DNA of 64,000 nucleotides from the NCBI GenBank assembly GCA_002441465.1, contig DJWE01000067.1:1-64000 (forward strand). Direction: 5' to 3'. The DNA is from Propionibacteriaceae bacterium UBA6238. Its GTDB lineage: Bacteria > Actinomycetota > Actinomycetes > Propionibacteriales > Propionibacteriaceae. Of this stretch, positions 7,583-17,050 are shown one piece after another. The notes under the pieces were generated by a model, which worked only from the letters and a program-made list of their open reading frames with translations, was not told the origin of the DNA and made no database searches. Within the stretch, counting starts at the first letter, position 1, and every line of letters starts with the position of its first letter. Made by a program: the position numbers and the translations under genes.

Positions 7583-8830
7583 TCACTCGTTCCAGGTGGC
7601 GTCCGGACTGACCGCCATGATGTTGCGGAAGTTCTGCCGGAAGGCATCGTGCCACGCCCCGGAAGCCGACTTGATCTTGAGTAGGCCCTCGTCGTTGTCC
7701 TTCAACGCCGGGTAGGTGAGGTTGGGAGAGCCGACCCAGATATTCTTCGAGTCGGCCTCGCCGTTGTAGTTGCCCTCGATGAGCAGGTATTTCCCATGGA
7801 TGTAGAAACCGCCGGAGTTGCCGTTGTCGACGTTGATTCGCGAGTGCCCCTTGAGGTAGCCCTTCGCCCCTTCACCCATCAGATCCATGTTCGTGGCGAT
7901 GTCGATCCAGCAGTTGTCATTGGCCAGAGCCCGAATCTTCTTCGCCACCTCGGCTCGGGTGATCTGCCAGCTGAGGATCCGGATGATGGTCCGGTGAGCA
8001 CTCGAGGTACCCACGGTCGTATTGCCTGTGCAAGTCACGTTGTTCAAGACGGCCCAGATCGTGTCCTCCGAGGTGGAGTAGGCCTCGCCACCGGCCCGCG
8101 GGAAGAAGTAAGCCTTGTAGTTCCCGTCGGTCACCGTCCGGTAATAGTCGGGCCGACGCACGTTCGCGGTCTGGTCCTCGAAGTAGTCGACGTAGCCGTT
8201 GTAGAGATCCTGCTTCCCCACGACGGTCATCATCGCGTCCCACTCGTGGTCGCCCCAGGTTGGGGTGAGGTGCGAGGTGCTCTGCACGACGACGTACTTG
8301 GAGCTGCCCACCTGGCTGAACAGGAAGTACTTGTTGTGGTTCACCTTGGTGCCCAAGCAGGCACGCCCCGTCGTGCTCGTGGTGAAGTAGCCCACGCCGC
8401 AGCGCTTGATGAAAGAGCCGTGACCTGGATTGGCCGCGATCGCGTTCTTGATCCTGTCGTAGTCGGTGTCGAGCTTCGCGCCGGCATCCAGCAGAATTCG
8501 GACCGAGACGCCTCGGTTGATGGCACCGACGACCGCCTTCGCCGGACTGGTCGAGTCGTAGGCGTCCCAGTCATCCCACCCGTACAGGGAGATCCGGATG
8601 ACCCCACTGCTTGTGTTGTTGATCAGCTCGATCAGGTGCGCCTTGAGCTCCTTGGCCGAGTTCGAGTACTGATCGACCGTGACATCGGAACGCCCCTGCG
8701 CCGGAAGGGGCATGCTGAAGCGCGGACCGTCGTCCACCACATAGGAGGCGGTCGCGATCGAGGGTGTCCAAACGCCGAGACTCGCGATTCCCAATGCGCA
8801 CGCGAGAAGGCCCAGAACGGTCTTTCTCAT
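7583..8830 (-). CDS. Secreted phospholipase D-like protein
   Basis: The 415-residue protein starts at ATG 8830, with AAGGAAGG upstream and an immediate signal peptide (MRKTVLGLLACALG... SIATAS). Two PLD half-sites are visible, NHNKYFLFS and IHGKYLLIEG, the second followed by NIWVGSPNLT, so the fold is a two-HKD PLD monomer. In both motifs the aspartate of HxKx4D is replaced (Ser in the first, Glu in the second), which may alter but need not abolish activity. Four or more Cys after the signal suggest disulfides. Secreted PLDs act on phospholipids or nucleic acids; the substrate cannot be told here. It is a single gene with its own terminator. Confidence 0.82.
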   Translation of the reverse strand: MRKTVLGLLACALGIASLGVWTPSIATASYVVDDGPRFSMPLPAQGRSDVTVDQYSNSAKELKAHLIELINNTSSGVIRISLYGWDDWDAYDSTSPAKAVVGAINRGVSVRILLDAGAKLDTDYDRIKNAIAANPGHGSFIKRCGVGYFTTSTTGRACLGTKVNHNKYFLFSQVGSSKYVVVQSTSHLTPTWGDHEWDAMMTVVGKQDLYNGYVDYFEDQTANVRRPDYYRTVTDGNYKAYFFPRAGGEAYSTSEDTIWAVLNNVTCTGNTTVGTSSAHRTIIRILSWQITRAEVAKKIRALANDNCWIDIATNMDLMGEGAKGYLKGHSRINVDNGNSGGFYIHGKYLLIEGNYNGEADSKNIWVGSPNLTYPALKDNDEGLLKIKSASGAWHDAFRQNFRNIMAVSPDATWNE

Positions 8831-9464
8831 GGCTTCCTTCCTTGGCGCCGCTGGAGGTCTTGGGGGTAGCCGGTCGCCGTGGAACGATCCTGTCAGGTGT
8901 CCACGCGGACCGCAGCCAGAACACGTGAATGCGCCTGATCGGGCACGAGAAGTCATTCGAGTCCGACGTCCTCCGATGGGTCGGCTTGCGTGACAACCTG
9001 CCTCCTGCCCTCACTGTCGCACGCAGCCGCCCGACGGTCGGCCAACATGCTCACGTGACCTTTCGGCGGCTCTCGCGATCCTGTTCGCAGGCGCCGTCAG
9101 GTTGCCTACTGGACGCGGACTTCCCAGCGACGCTCGGGCGGCGAAGGGACGATCCGCCACTCGTCGGCACGTCTGTCGCGCGTCTATCGGCGGCCAAGAC
9201 GGTGCGATCGGCAAGAGCGGACCGGCGCGCAGCCGGGCGCTGGGAGATAATCCCAGACCGCGACATTCTCACCCACCTCCGACCCAACGACGGTGAGTTG
9301 TCGTCGTCGAACCGCCGGCATTAGCCGCTCTGCGCGCCGACGCACCTCCCGCCCGCCCCGTCATCGGCAGCGAACCGGACGGTCGGGCCATTCGTACAAA
9401 CGCTGATTCCGGTCCGAGAATTCGCACTCGGCGGCTGTGTACCCCGGCGCGCTGCGGGAGCATC
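8831..9464. other. 634-bp divergent intergenic region
   Basis: This region separates two divergently transcribed genes for secreted proteins and must hold both promoters. The only structure noted is CTGGGAGATAATCCCAG (9240-9256): a 6-bp inverted repeat around GATAA whose GATAAT matches a -10 box at five of six positions. No supported ORF was found. It is long for this otherwise compact genome. Confidence 0.45.
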
Positions 9465-12113
9465 ATGGGCGAATGGGGAGTCTTCTCCTGGAACGTCGGG
9501 GGGGTCCAGGTGCTTTTGTTCGATCACGAGTTTCGGTTCTTGCCGCGCCATCACCCAACCCGCACTCGATCAGGTAGGTCCACGGCACGGATTCTGGCGG
9601 TGCTGCTCGCTTCCGCGACGATCGCGGCGCTCTGCGTCGGCTCCGCGCCCACGGCGACCGCCGACTCGGCACCCGCCGATCCCAACGACCCGCGGACGCC
9701 CGTCACCGTGGCGATCGACCGGCTGCCCACGGCCCAGCACAACGGGGTCGCGTGGAACCAGGTCGTGGTCGGCAACACCGTCTATGTCGTCGGGAAGTTC
9801 ACGGCCGCACGTCCCGCCGGATCGGCTGCCGGCCAGAATCAGACCACCCGCAACAACATGCTGGCCTACGACCTCGTGACCGGGGAGCTGAAGACCGCCT
9901 TCAACCCGAACCTCAACGCCCAGGCACTCGCGGTCGCCGCGTCCCCGGACGGATCCCGGATCTACGTCGGAGGCGACTTCACCACGGTCGGCGGCACCGC
10001 CCGGTCGAGGATCGCGGCGCTCGACCCCGCGACCGGAGCGCTGATCTCCAGCTTCAACGCCCGCACCGACGCCCAGGTGAAGGCCATCGTCGCCACGTCC
10101 ACGACGGTCTACGTCGGCGGGCTTTTCTCCAGCGTGAACGGGGTCTCCCGCGGACGCCTGGCCGCGCTGCGCGCAAGCGACGGTGGCCTGATCACCAGCT
10201 TCGTGCCCGTTGTCGCCGGCAACTCCACGTCCAGCCCACGAGTGAACGCCCTCGCCCTGTCGCCGGCCGGCGACAAGCTGGCCGTGGGCGGCAACTTCGT
10301 CACGCTGAACGGGTCCGGAAACCCCGGCTACGGGCTGGGCATGGTCAACCCCGCCACCGGAGCGTCCCTGGCGTTCCCGGCGAACAACGTTGTCCGCGAC
10401 GCAGGCAAGGACAGCGCGATCCTCTCCCTGGCCTCGGACGCCACCAACGTGTACGGCACCGGCTACATCTACGGCACCGGGGGCAACCTCGAAGGCTCGT
10501 TCTCGGCCAGCTGGGCCACCGGCGCGATCACCTGGGTCGAGGACTGCCACGGCGACAGCTACGGGGTCTACCCCTCCAGCACAGCCGTGTACGTCGCCGG
10601 CCACCCCCACTACTGCCTGAACCTCGGCGGCTACCCGGAGACGTCGCCGCCGATGCGCGCGGTCGCGTTCGGCAAGGCCGCGACCGGCACTCTCACGGCA
10701 GACACACGCGGCTACCCCAGCTTCACCGGGCAACCGTCCCCGAGTCTGCTCAACTTCTTCCCGCAACTGACCACCGGCACTGTCTCCGGCCAGGGTCAGG
10801 CGGCATGGGCGGTTTCCGGCTCCGGCAGCTACGTGGTCTGGGCGGGTGAGTTCACCTCGGTGAACGGCACCGCCCAGCAGGGCATGGTGCGCATGGCGAC
10901 CAGCGACATCGCCCCGAACCTGCAGGGACCGAAAGCGAGCGGGAGCGGCTTCACGCCGACGCTCACCTCCCCGGCGTCCGGGCAGGTGCGGCTGTCCTGG
11001 ACGGCGAACTACGACTACGACAACTCCACCCTCACCTACACCGTCCTGCGGGACAACGTCGCCACTCCGGTCGCCACGATCACCCAGGCATCGACCTGGT
11101 GGTCGCGTCCCGCGATGACCTACACCGACACCGGGCTCTCCGCCGGTTCGCACAGCTACCGGGTGAAGGTGGCCGACCCGTTCGGAAACTCCCAGACCTC
11201 GCCGAGCGTCAGCATCACGATCGCCGGCAGCGGGAACGCCTCGCCGGTGCCGAGCTTCACCACCTCCATCTCCGACCGGACGGTGAGCGTCGACGGCCGC
11301 GCGTCCTCCGACTCCGACGGCACGATCGCGAGCTACGCCTGGACGTGGGGCGACGGCCAGTCGGGCACCGGATCGACGGCGAACCACACCTACGCGGCAG
11401 ACGGCACCTACACGATCACCTTGACGGTGACCGACGACGACGGCGCGTCCGCGAGCACGACCAGATCGGTGACCGTCGGCGCGGCTCCGGCCGTCCTCGC
11501 CTCCGATGCGTTCGGCCGCACCGTCGCGTCCGGATTCGGCAGCGCCGACGTCGGCGGGGCGTGGACCACGCACGGCTCCGGCTTCTCGGTCTCCGGCGGC
11601 CAGGGCCTGGTCACGGTATCCACCTCCGGCCAGGGACCATGGGCCGAGCTGGCGGGTGTCAGCTCCACCGGTGTCGAGCTGACCTCGAACATCGTCATGA
11701 CCAAGCGGGTGAACTCGGGGGCAACCTACGTCGGCATGATCGGACGCCGCGTGGGCAGTTCCGACTATCGCCTCAAGATGAAGATCGATCCCAGCGGGCC
11801 GGTCACGGTCTATGCGATCCGCGTGTCCGGTGGCGAGACGACGCTGGCTTCCGCCGCAACCGGCATCACCTACGCGGCGGGCGCCGTGCTCAAGACGAGG
11901 TTCCTGGTCACCGGAACGTCGCCGACCGTGATCCGCACCCGGGTCTGGCTATCCACGTCCACCGAGCCGTCGACCTGGCAGGTGAGCACCACGGACAACA
12001 CCGCTGCCCTCCAGTCGCCCGGCTCGCTCGGCCTGTTCACCTACATCTCCAGTGCTGCGACGAACGGCCCTTGGGGCTTCCAGTTCGACGACTACGTGGC
12101 CCGGCCGGCCTGA
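9465..12113 (+). CDS. Large secreted protein: beta-propeller, fibronectin-III-like, PKD and LamG-like domains
   Basis: The 882-residue protein has a long N-region before a hydrophobic signal segment (ARILAVLLASATIAALCVG, then PTATA). Residues about 75-490 repeat YVGGxFTTVGGxxR units, a delta-60/PQQ-type propeller pattern. About 500-590 is FN3-like (SGQVRLSWTANYD...SYRVKVAD), about 595-675 is a PKD domain (VDGRASSDSDGT...WTWGDG...TYTITLTVTDDDG), and the last 200 residues are LamG-like and end in FDDYVARPA. No catalytic site is evident. It is probably an exported carbohydrate-binding or adhesive protein. GGGAG precedes ATG 9465 by 4 bases; no sorting signal was seen. Confidence 0.82.
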   Translation: MGEWGVFSWNVGGVQVLLFDHEFRFLPRHHPTRTRSGRSTARILAVLLASATIAALCVGSAPTATADSAPADPNDPRTPVTVAIDRLPTAQHNGVAWNQVVVGNTVYVVGKFTAARPAGSAAGQNQTTRNNMLAYDLVTGELKTAFNPNLNAQALAVAASPDGSRIYVGGDFTTVGGTARSRIAALDPATGALISSFNARTDAQVKAIVATSTTVYVGGLFSSVNGVSRGRLAALRASDGGLITSFVPVVAGNSTSSPRVNALALSPAGDKLAVGGNFVTLNGSGNPGYGLGMVNPATGASLAFPANNVVRDAGKDSAILSLASDATNVYGTGYIYGTGGNLEGSFSASWATGAITWVEDCHGDSYGVYPSSTAVYVAGHPHYCLNLGGYPETSPPMRAVAFGKAATGTLTADTRGYPSFTGQPSPSLLNFFPQLTTGTVSGQGQAAWAVSGSGSYVVWAGEFTSVNGTAQQGMVRMATSDIAPNLQGPKASGSGFTPTLTSPASGQVRLSWTANYDYDNSTLTYTVLRDNVATPVATITQASTWWSRPAMTYTDTGLSAGSHSYRVKVADPFGNSQTSPSVSITIAGSGNASPVPSFTTSISDRTVSVDGRASSDSDGTIASYAWTWGDGQSGTGSTANHTYAADGTYTITLTVTDDDGASASTTRSVTVGAAPAVLASDAFGRTVASGFGSADVGGAWTTHGSGFSVSGGQGLVTVSTSGQGPWAELAGVSSTGVELTSNIVMTKRVNSGATYVGMIGRRVGSSDYRLKMKIDPSGPVTVYAIRVSGGETTLASAATGITYAAGAVLKTRFLVTGTSPTVIRTRVWLSTSTEPSTWQVSTTDNTAALQSPGSLGLFTYISSAATNGPWGFQFDDYVARPA

Positions 12114-12168
12114 GCCGAGCGGAGTCGCCGCCGCGAATCGCCGACCTTCGCCTCGCTCGCCATCCTGC

Positions 12169-13059
12169 TCAGGCGGACGCGCGGGCCGCCAGGAGCGCTC
12201 CCCACGCCGCGGCCCAGGAACCCAGCGCGGCGGGCACGATCGGCGGCACCTGATGGAAGGTGGCCAGACCGGCCACCTTCTCCGCCGTCGGAGCGATCAC
12301 CAGATCCGCAGCCGTGGCCAGGCCACCGCCGATCACGATGATGCCCGGGTCGAGCAGCGCCACCATCGCGAGCACACCGCGGGCCAGCGCGCTGGTGCCC
12401 GCCTCCAGCAGCCCGCGCGCCCGCAGGTCGCCGGCCCGCACCGCCTCGACGAGGTCCTTGGCGGTCCGGTCAGCGACGCCCAACGTCTCCTGCCATTGCC
12501 GCGCCAGCTGCCGTCCGCCGATCGCCGTCTCCAGACAGCCCCGCTGCCCGCAACTGCACAGCCGGTCCCCGCCCAACGACACATGGCCGATCTCCCCCGC
12601 GCCGCCGTGCGAACCCCGACGGATCCGACCGTCCACGACGTGGGCGCCGGCAACCCCGGTGCCGAGCGCGATGATGAACGCGTCCGGCTCGCCTCGTGCG
12701 GCACCGAGCGTCACCTCCGCCTGGGCGGCCGCGGCGCCGTCGTGCAGCACCACCCCCGGCGCGCCGACCGCCTCCGCGAGCGCCATCGCCGGCGTCGCTC
12801 CCTCCAGCCAGGGCAGGTTGGTGCTGGTCAGCACCGTCCCCGACGCGTCGATGATGCCCGGGACGGCGATCCCGAAGCCGACCGGGACCTGCCCGTCCAG
12901 AAACGAGCGGACCCGGTGGCCGACCTCGACCAATGCCTCCGGATGCCGCGGCGTGGGAAACCGCTCCCGGCTCCGCAGCACCAGCTCGCCGCCCTCGCGC
13001 TCGCCCAGCAGCACCTTGGTGTTCGTGCCTCCGCAGTCGATCCCCAGCCACAGGCTCAT
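12169..13059 (-). CDS. ROK-family sugar kinase
   Basis: The 296-residue protein carries the ASKHA phosphate-1 motif IDCGGTNTKVLLG at its N-terminus, a central GAGEIGHVSLGG segment and the ROK zinc site CSCGQRGCLE. There is no N-terminal helix-turn-helix, so it is a kinase and not a repressor. ROK kinases phosphorylate glucose, N-acetylglucosamine, N-acetylmannosamine or fructose. It is the last gene of the fucosidase operon, and its ATG overlaps the cutC stop (ATGA). It probably phosphorylates a sugar released from the imported glycan; the exact sugar is not shown. Confidence 0.85.
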   Translation of the reverse strand: MSLWLGIDCGGTNTKVLLGEREGGELVLRSRERFPTPRHPEALVEVGHRVRSFLDGQVPVGFGIAVPGIIDASGTVLTSTNLPWLEGATPAMALAEAVGAPGVVLHDGAAAAQAEVTLGAARGEPDAFIIALGTGVAGAHVVDGRIRRGSHGGAGEIGHVSLGGDRLCSCGQRGCLETAIGGRQLARQWQETLGVADRTAKDLVEAVRAGDLRARGLLEAGTSALARGVLAMVALLDPGIIVIGGGLATAADLVIAPTAEKVAGLATFHQVPPIVPAALGSWAAAWGALLAARASA

Positions 13060-13790
13060 CGTGGTTCCCCCGCTCGGTCGAGCGCCGCTCGCAGGGCACG
13101 GACCACCTGCTCATCCGTCGTCTCGCGCACCACCTCGCCCGACTCGGCCAACGAGCCCAGCCCTACCGGAAGCGGGTCGCGGACCAGCCGCTTCGCCGAG
13201 CTGTGCACGGCAGGCACGCCGGTCGCAGCCACCGCGGCCACCGACGCCACGTCGATCCCCGCGCCCGCCATCACCTGGATCCGTCCGCGCGCCTGCTCGG
13301 CCAGCGCCGCCAGTTCCGGCAACGCGTCCGGAGCCCGGGTCGCCCCGCCGGAGGTGAGCACCCGGTCGACGCCCACACCGATCAGCTGCTCCAGCGCGCC
13401 GGCGCGGTCGAGAAGGGTGTCGAAGGCCCGGTGGAAGGTGACCTCGACCTGTCCGGCCAGCTCCCGCACGCGCTGGACGAGGTCGAGGTCCGCCTTTCCC
13501 GCGCGAGTGGCACCGACCACCACCCCCGCCGCACCGGCATCGACGGCGCCCTGCACGTCCGCGTACACCAGCGCGCGTTCGGCGTCGGTGTAGTCGAAGC
13601 CACCCGCTCGCGGACGGATCAGGACGTGCACCGGCAACCCGACCGCCACCGCCGCAGCCACCAGCCCCCCGGACGGGGTCAGCCCGCCCAGCGCGAGCGC
13701 GCTGCACAACTCGACCCGGTCCGCCCCGCCGCGCGCGGCAGCAGCTGCGCCGCCGGGGTCCTGCACGGCGACTTCCAGAACGATGCTCAC
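13056..13790 (-). CDS. cutC: CutC family protein
   Basis: The 244-residue TIM-barrel protein has the family signature GADRVELCSALALGGLTPSGG, then IRPRAGGFDYT, EVTFHRAFD and DRVLTSGGATR. CutC was named for copper homeostasis in E. coli, but its biochemical role is disputed. Here it sits inside a sugar operon between an M81 peptidase and a ROK kinase, overlapping both by 4 bases (GTGA and ATGA), so a role in glycan or glycopeptide metabolism is as likely as copper. The GTG at 13790 is chosen because it overlaps the upstream stop and begins SIVLEVAV, the usual CutC first strand. Confidence 0.85.
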   Translation of the reverse strand: MSIVLEVAVQDPGGAAAAARGGADRVELCSALALGGLTPSGGLVAAAVAVGLPVHVLIRPRAGGFDYTDAERALVYADVQGAVDAGAAGVVVGATRAGKADLDLVQRVRELAGQVEVTFHRAFDTLLDRAGALEQLIGVGVDRVLTSGGATRAPDALPELAALAEQARGRIQVMAGAGIDVASVAAVAATGVPAVHSSAKRLVRDPLPVGLGSLAESGEVVRETTDEQVVRALRAALDRAGEPR

Positions 13791-15271
13791 AGGATCGTGG
13801 CCTCCAGGGACGGTCGCTTCGCGAAGCGATCGAACGGGTACATGGGTCGGCGGATCCGGTGATGACCCAGACGCTCCAGGTCCTGGTCCACCGGCCCGGG
13901 GGTGAGGGCGAGCGTCCACCCCTGCGCGATCGCATACAAGGTGGGCTCCAGATAGCCGATCTTGGTCACGATGATGTCGGCCTCGGCCGGGTCCAGGCCG
14001 ATCGCGGCGAAGTCGCTGGTGGCGTGGAACGCCTTGCGGAACTCGGTCACCACGATCCGCAACCCGCCGCGCCCGATCACCGCAATCCGCCCCGCGTCCG
14101 GATCGTCGCGGTGCAGGCTCAGCAGCGTCCCGCTGATCCGCACCGGCCCGCTGACCCGGCTGTCCACCCGTGCGCCCGCGGTCACCTCCACCAGATCCCC
14201 CGGCACGCGCTCGAACAGCTCCTCGATCGCCGAACCGTCGAAGATCGAGGCGACGTAGGTCAGCGGAGCGTCCGGTCCGGTCAGTTCGCCCAGGTCGAGC
14301 AACCGGCTCAGGCTCCAGGTGACGTCGCCGGTGCCGCCGGCTCCGGGATTGTCCCCGGAATCGCTGATCAGGTACGGGCGCCCTCCCCCGGCCGCGCGAT
14401 GCGCGATCGCGGAGGCGACCGCCTCGTCCAGACTCCCCGGCGGTCCCACGAAGCCGAACTCCTCGCGCGCGTCCCACAGCCGAGCGGCGATCCCCTCCGC
14501 CGCCGCGGCGATCGCGCGAGGATCGTCGCCGCTGACCAGGACGGTGGCGTGGCAGCGGGGCTCGTCGGCCCACGCATAGCCGATCCAGATGGACGCGTCC
14601 GTCACGCCGGGCCGGCTCTCCACCTCGGCGAGCGAGCCGTACAGGCTCCGGGCCGGCTCGACCCGGGTGGAGGTCTTCTCCCCGGGCAGCAGGATCGGCA
14701 CCCGCACCCAGGCGCGGCGTGGACGCTCCCCCCGCGCGAGCCATTCGATCAGGGTGCGCGCGGCGCGCTCCCAGGTCTGCGGCACGTCCTCATGGGGAGC
14801 GAGGCGGTAACAGGTGGGCAGGTCGACGCCGGCGACGAAGCGTTCGGACAGGTTCCCGTGCAAGTCCATCGGGGCGGTGATCAGCGGCTCTGGGCCGACC
14901 AGGTCACGGACGGCCTGCACCAGGTCGCCCTCCGCGTCGTCCATGCCGACCACGCTCATCGCGCCGTGGACGTGCAAGAAGATGCCGTCGACACCGTCGG
15001 CCATCGCCTCGGCGAGGCCGGCCAACATTCGCTGCTTGAGCTCGGCATAGACCTCGCCGCGCACCTGCCCGCCGGGAATCGAGCGGGCGTGCAGGATCGG
15101 CAGCCACTCCGCAGCCTGCGCCAACTCCGATCCCGCGGCCAGGAACGGGTACTGCTCGATCAGGGTCTGCCCGGTTCGGACGGTGAAATCCCGCAGGTCG
15201 GCGCGATGCCGGGCGTACGCGCTCGACTCGATCGACATGCCCAAGATGGCGATCCGGGGACGGCGGTTCAT
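13787..15271 (-). CDS. M81 family metallopeptidase (MlrC/microcystinase C-like)
   Basis: The 494-residue protein begins RPRIAILGMSIESSAY and contains FLHVHGAMSV, PMDLHGNLS and SDSGDNPGAGGTGD, the hallmarks of the MlrC N- and C-terminal domains. MlrC is a zinc peptidase that finishes microcystin breakdown, but most homologues lie in transport and sugar operons and have unknown substrates. There is no signal peptide, so it acts in the cytosol. It is coupled by ATGA to the MalG-type permease upstream and by GTGA to cutC downstream. The context suggests it acts on a peptide or amide carried by the imported glycoside. Confidence 0.85.
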   Translation of the reverse strand: MNRRPRIAILGMSIESSAYARHRADLRDFTVRTGQTLIEQYPFLAAGSELAQAAEWLPILHARSIPGGQVRGEVYAELKQRMLAGLAEAMADGVDGIFLHVHGAMSVVGMDDAEGDLVQAVRDLVGPEPLITAPMDLHGNLSERFVAGVDLPTCYRLAPHEDVPQTWERAARTLIEWLARGERPRRAWVRVPILLPGEKTSTRVEPARSLYGSLAEVESRPGVTDASIWIGYAWADEPRCHATVLVSGDDPRAIAAAAEGIAARLWDAREEFGFVGPPGSLDEAVASAIAHRAAGGGRPYLISDSGDNPGAGGTGDVTWSLSRLLDLGELTGPDAPLTYVASIFDGSAIEELFERVPGDLVEVTAGARVDSRVSGPVRISGTLLSLHRDDPDAGRIAVIGRGGLRIVVTEFRKAFHATSDFAAIGLDPAEADIIVTKIGYLEPTLYAIAQGWTLALTPGPVDQDLERLGHHRIRRPMYPFDRFAKRPSLEATIL

Positions 15272-16140
15272 CGTCCCCCCAGCCCAGACGTCGCGATCCC
15301 CTTGATCAGGTGACGCTGCAGGAGGATGACCAGCAACGTGGTGGGCAGGATCGAGATCATCGACGCAGCCATCAACAAGTCCCAGCGGGTTCCGGTCTGG
15401 TTGGAGAAGCTTGCCAGCCCGATCGGCAGCGTGCCGAGTGCCTTGTAGTCGTTCACCGTGATCAGCGGCCACAGGTAGCTGTTCCAGTAGTTGATGAACG
15501 TGAACACGGCCAGCACCGCGATCGCCGACCCCGCCAGCGGCAGGATCACCTGCAGGAAGGTCCGAACCGGACCGGCGCCGTCCACCCGCGCCGCCTCCTC
15601 CAGCTCCCAGGGGATGCCCCGGAAGAACTGTCGCATCAGGAAGGTCCCGAACGCGGTGAACGCCCAGGGAAAGACCAGCGACGGGAAGGTGTTGACCCAG
15701 CCGAACCACTGCATCACCACGAACATCGGGATCACCAGCACCTCTTGCGGCACCATCAGCGTGCCGAGGAACAAGACGAAGACGATGTCGCGTCCGGGCC
15801 AACGCAGCCGTCCGAACGCATACCCGGCCGTGGTGGACACCACCAGCACCGTGCACACCCCGGCGATCGAGACCAGGAACGAGTTCAGGATGTAGGTACC
15901 GAACGGCGCATAGGTGAAGACCTCGAGGAAGTTGCTCCAGCGCACCTCGCTGCCGATCAGGCTGGGCGGGGTGGCCAGCACCTCGTTGGCCGGCTTGAGC
16001 GCGGAGAAGAAGGCATAGATCAGCGGAGAGGCGAACAGGACGCCGGCGACCACGACGCTGACCCAGGCCAGGATCGTGCCCGGCCGGCCCAAGCTCAACA
16101 CGTCGCGGGTGTCCTCGACCCGCCCGGCGTCAGTGCTCAT
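15268..16140 (-). CDS. Sugar ABC transporter permease, MalG type
   Basis: The 290-residue inner-membrane protein has six predicted TM helices and the EAA loop EEAARVDGAGPVRTFLQVILPL region that docks the ATPase. It pairs with the permease encoded just upstream (11-base overlap). No ATPase gene is in this operon, so a shared MsmK/MsiK-type ATPase elsewhere is expected, as is common in actinobacteria. Confidence 0.9.
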   Translation of the reverse strand: MSTDAGRVEDTRDVLSLGRPGTILAWVSVVVAGVLFASPLIYAFFSALKPANEVLATPPSLIGSEVRWSNFLEVFTYAPFGTYILNSFLVSIAGVCTVLVVSTTAGYAFGRLRWPGRDIVFVLFLGTLMVPQEVLVIPMFVVMQWFGWVNTFPSLVFPWAFTAFGTFLMRQFFRGIPWELEEAARVDGAGPVRTFLQVILPLAGSAIAVLAVFTFINYWNSYLWPLITVNDYKALGTLPIGLASFSNQTGTRWDLLMAASMISILPTTLLVILLQRHLIKGIATSGLGGR

Positions 16141-17050
16141 AGTGCACCCACCTGCTCTGCGCCCGGAACTGCACGGCGGTGAGGCTGATGATGATCGCGA
16201 ACAGCAGCCACGCCGCTGCCGCGGCCAGACCCAGATCGTGGAACTTGAAGCCGGTGTTGTAGATGAACATCACCAGCGGGACGGTGCTCGTGCCCGGCCC
16301 TCCGTTGGTCAACAGCTGTGGCTGGGTGAACACCTGCAACGCCGAGATGATCGTCATCACGGACGCGAAGAACACCGACGGCGAGATCATCGGCAAGACG
16401 ATCCGCCACAGCATCGTGAATCCGTGCGCGCCGTCCAGCTCGGCGGCCTCGATCACCGAAGCCGGCACCTGCTCCAACGCGGCAGTGAAGATGAGCATGT
16501 TGTAGCCCATCCCGGCCCAGACGCTCATCACGATGATCGAGATCATCGCCCAGTTCTTGTCGACCAGGAAGTTCGGCAAGGTGATCCCGAACATCGCTTC
16601 CGAGATCCCGTTCAGCGGGCCGGCCGGCTGCAGCATCAGCCGCCACACCATGGCGTTGGCCACCATCGGCGTCACCACAGGGATGAAGAACAACACCCGG
16701 AAGATCGCCCGGCCACGGATCCGGGCGCTGAGCATCAGGGCGAGCCCGAGCGAGATCACCAGGTTCAACGGGACGTAGCCCAGAGCGAAGAGGAAGCTGT
16801 TGCGTAGTGACGGCCAGAAGTCCGGGCTCTTCGAGAGCAACTCGGCGTAGTTGCCCAGGCCGATGAACTCCCGTTCACCGAAGATGGGCCAGTCGTAGAC
16901 GCTCATCACGATCGCGAGCCCGACCGGCAGCACGGTGAAGACGGCCAGGCCGAGCAGCGCAGGCGAGATGAATCCGATCGCCTGGCGGCGTTCGGCACGC
17001 TGGAGTGGGTTCACCCGCTTCCGTCGGCGAGCAGTGGCAGCAACGCTCAC
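16130..17050 (-). CDS. Sugar ABC transporter permease, MalF type
   Basis: The 306-residue protein has a basic N-terminus (ARRRKRVNPLQRAERR), six TM helices and an EAA loop (IEAAELDGAHGFTMLWRIVLP). GTG 17050 is selected because an AAGGAGG sequence lies 5 bases upstream and the codon overlaps the fucosidase stop (GTGA). It forms the translocation channel with the MalG-type partner. Confidence 0.9.
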   Translation of the reverse strand: MSVAATARRRKRVNPLQRAERRQAIGFISPALLGLAVFTVLPVGLAIVMSVYDWPIFGEREFIGLGNYAELLSKSPDFWPSLRNSFLFALGYVPLNLVISLGLALMLSARIRGRAIFRVLFFIPVVTPMVANAMVWRLMLQPAGPLNGISEAMFGITLPNFLVDKNWAMISIIVMSVWAGMGYNMLIFTAALEQVPASVIEAAELDGAHGFTMLWRIVLPMISPSVFFASVMTIISALQVFTQPQLLTNGGPGTSTVPLVMFIYNTGFKFHDLGLAAAAAWLLFAIIISLTAVQFRAQSRWVHYEH

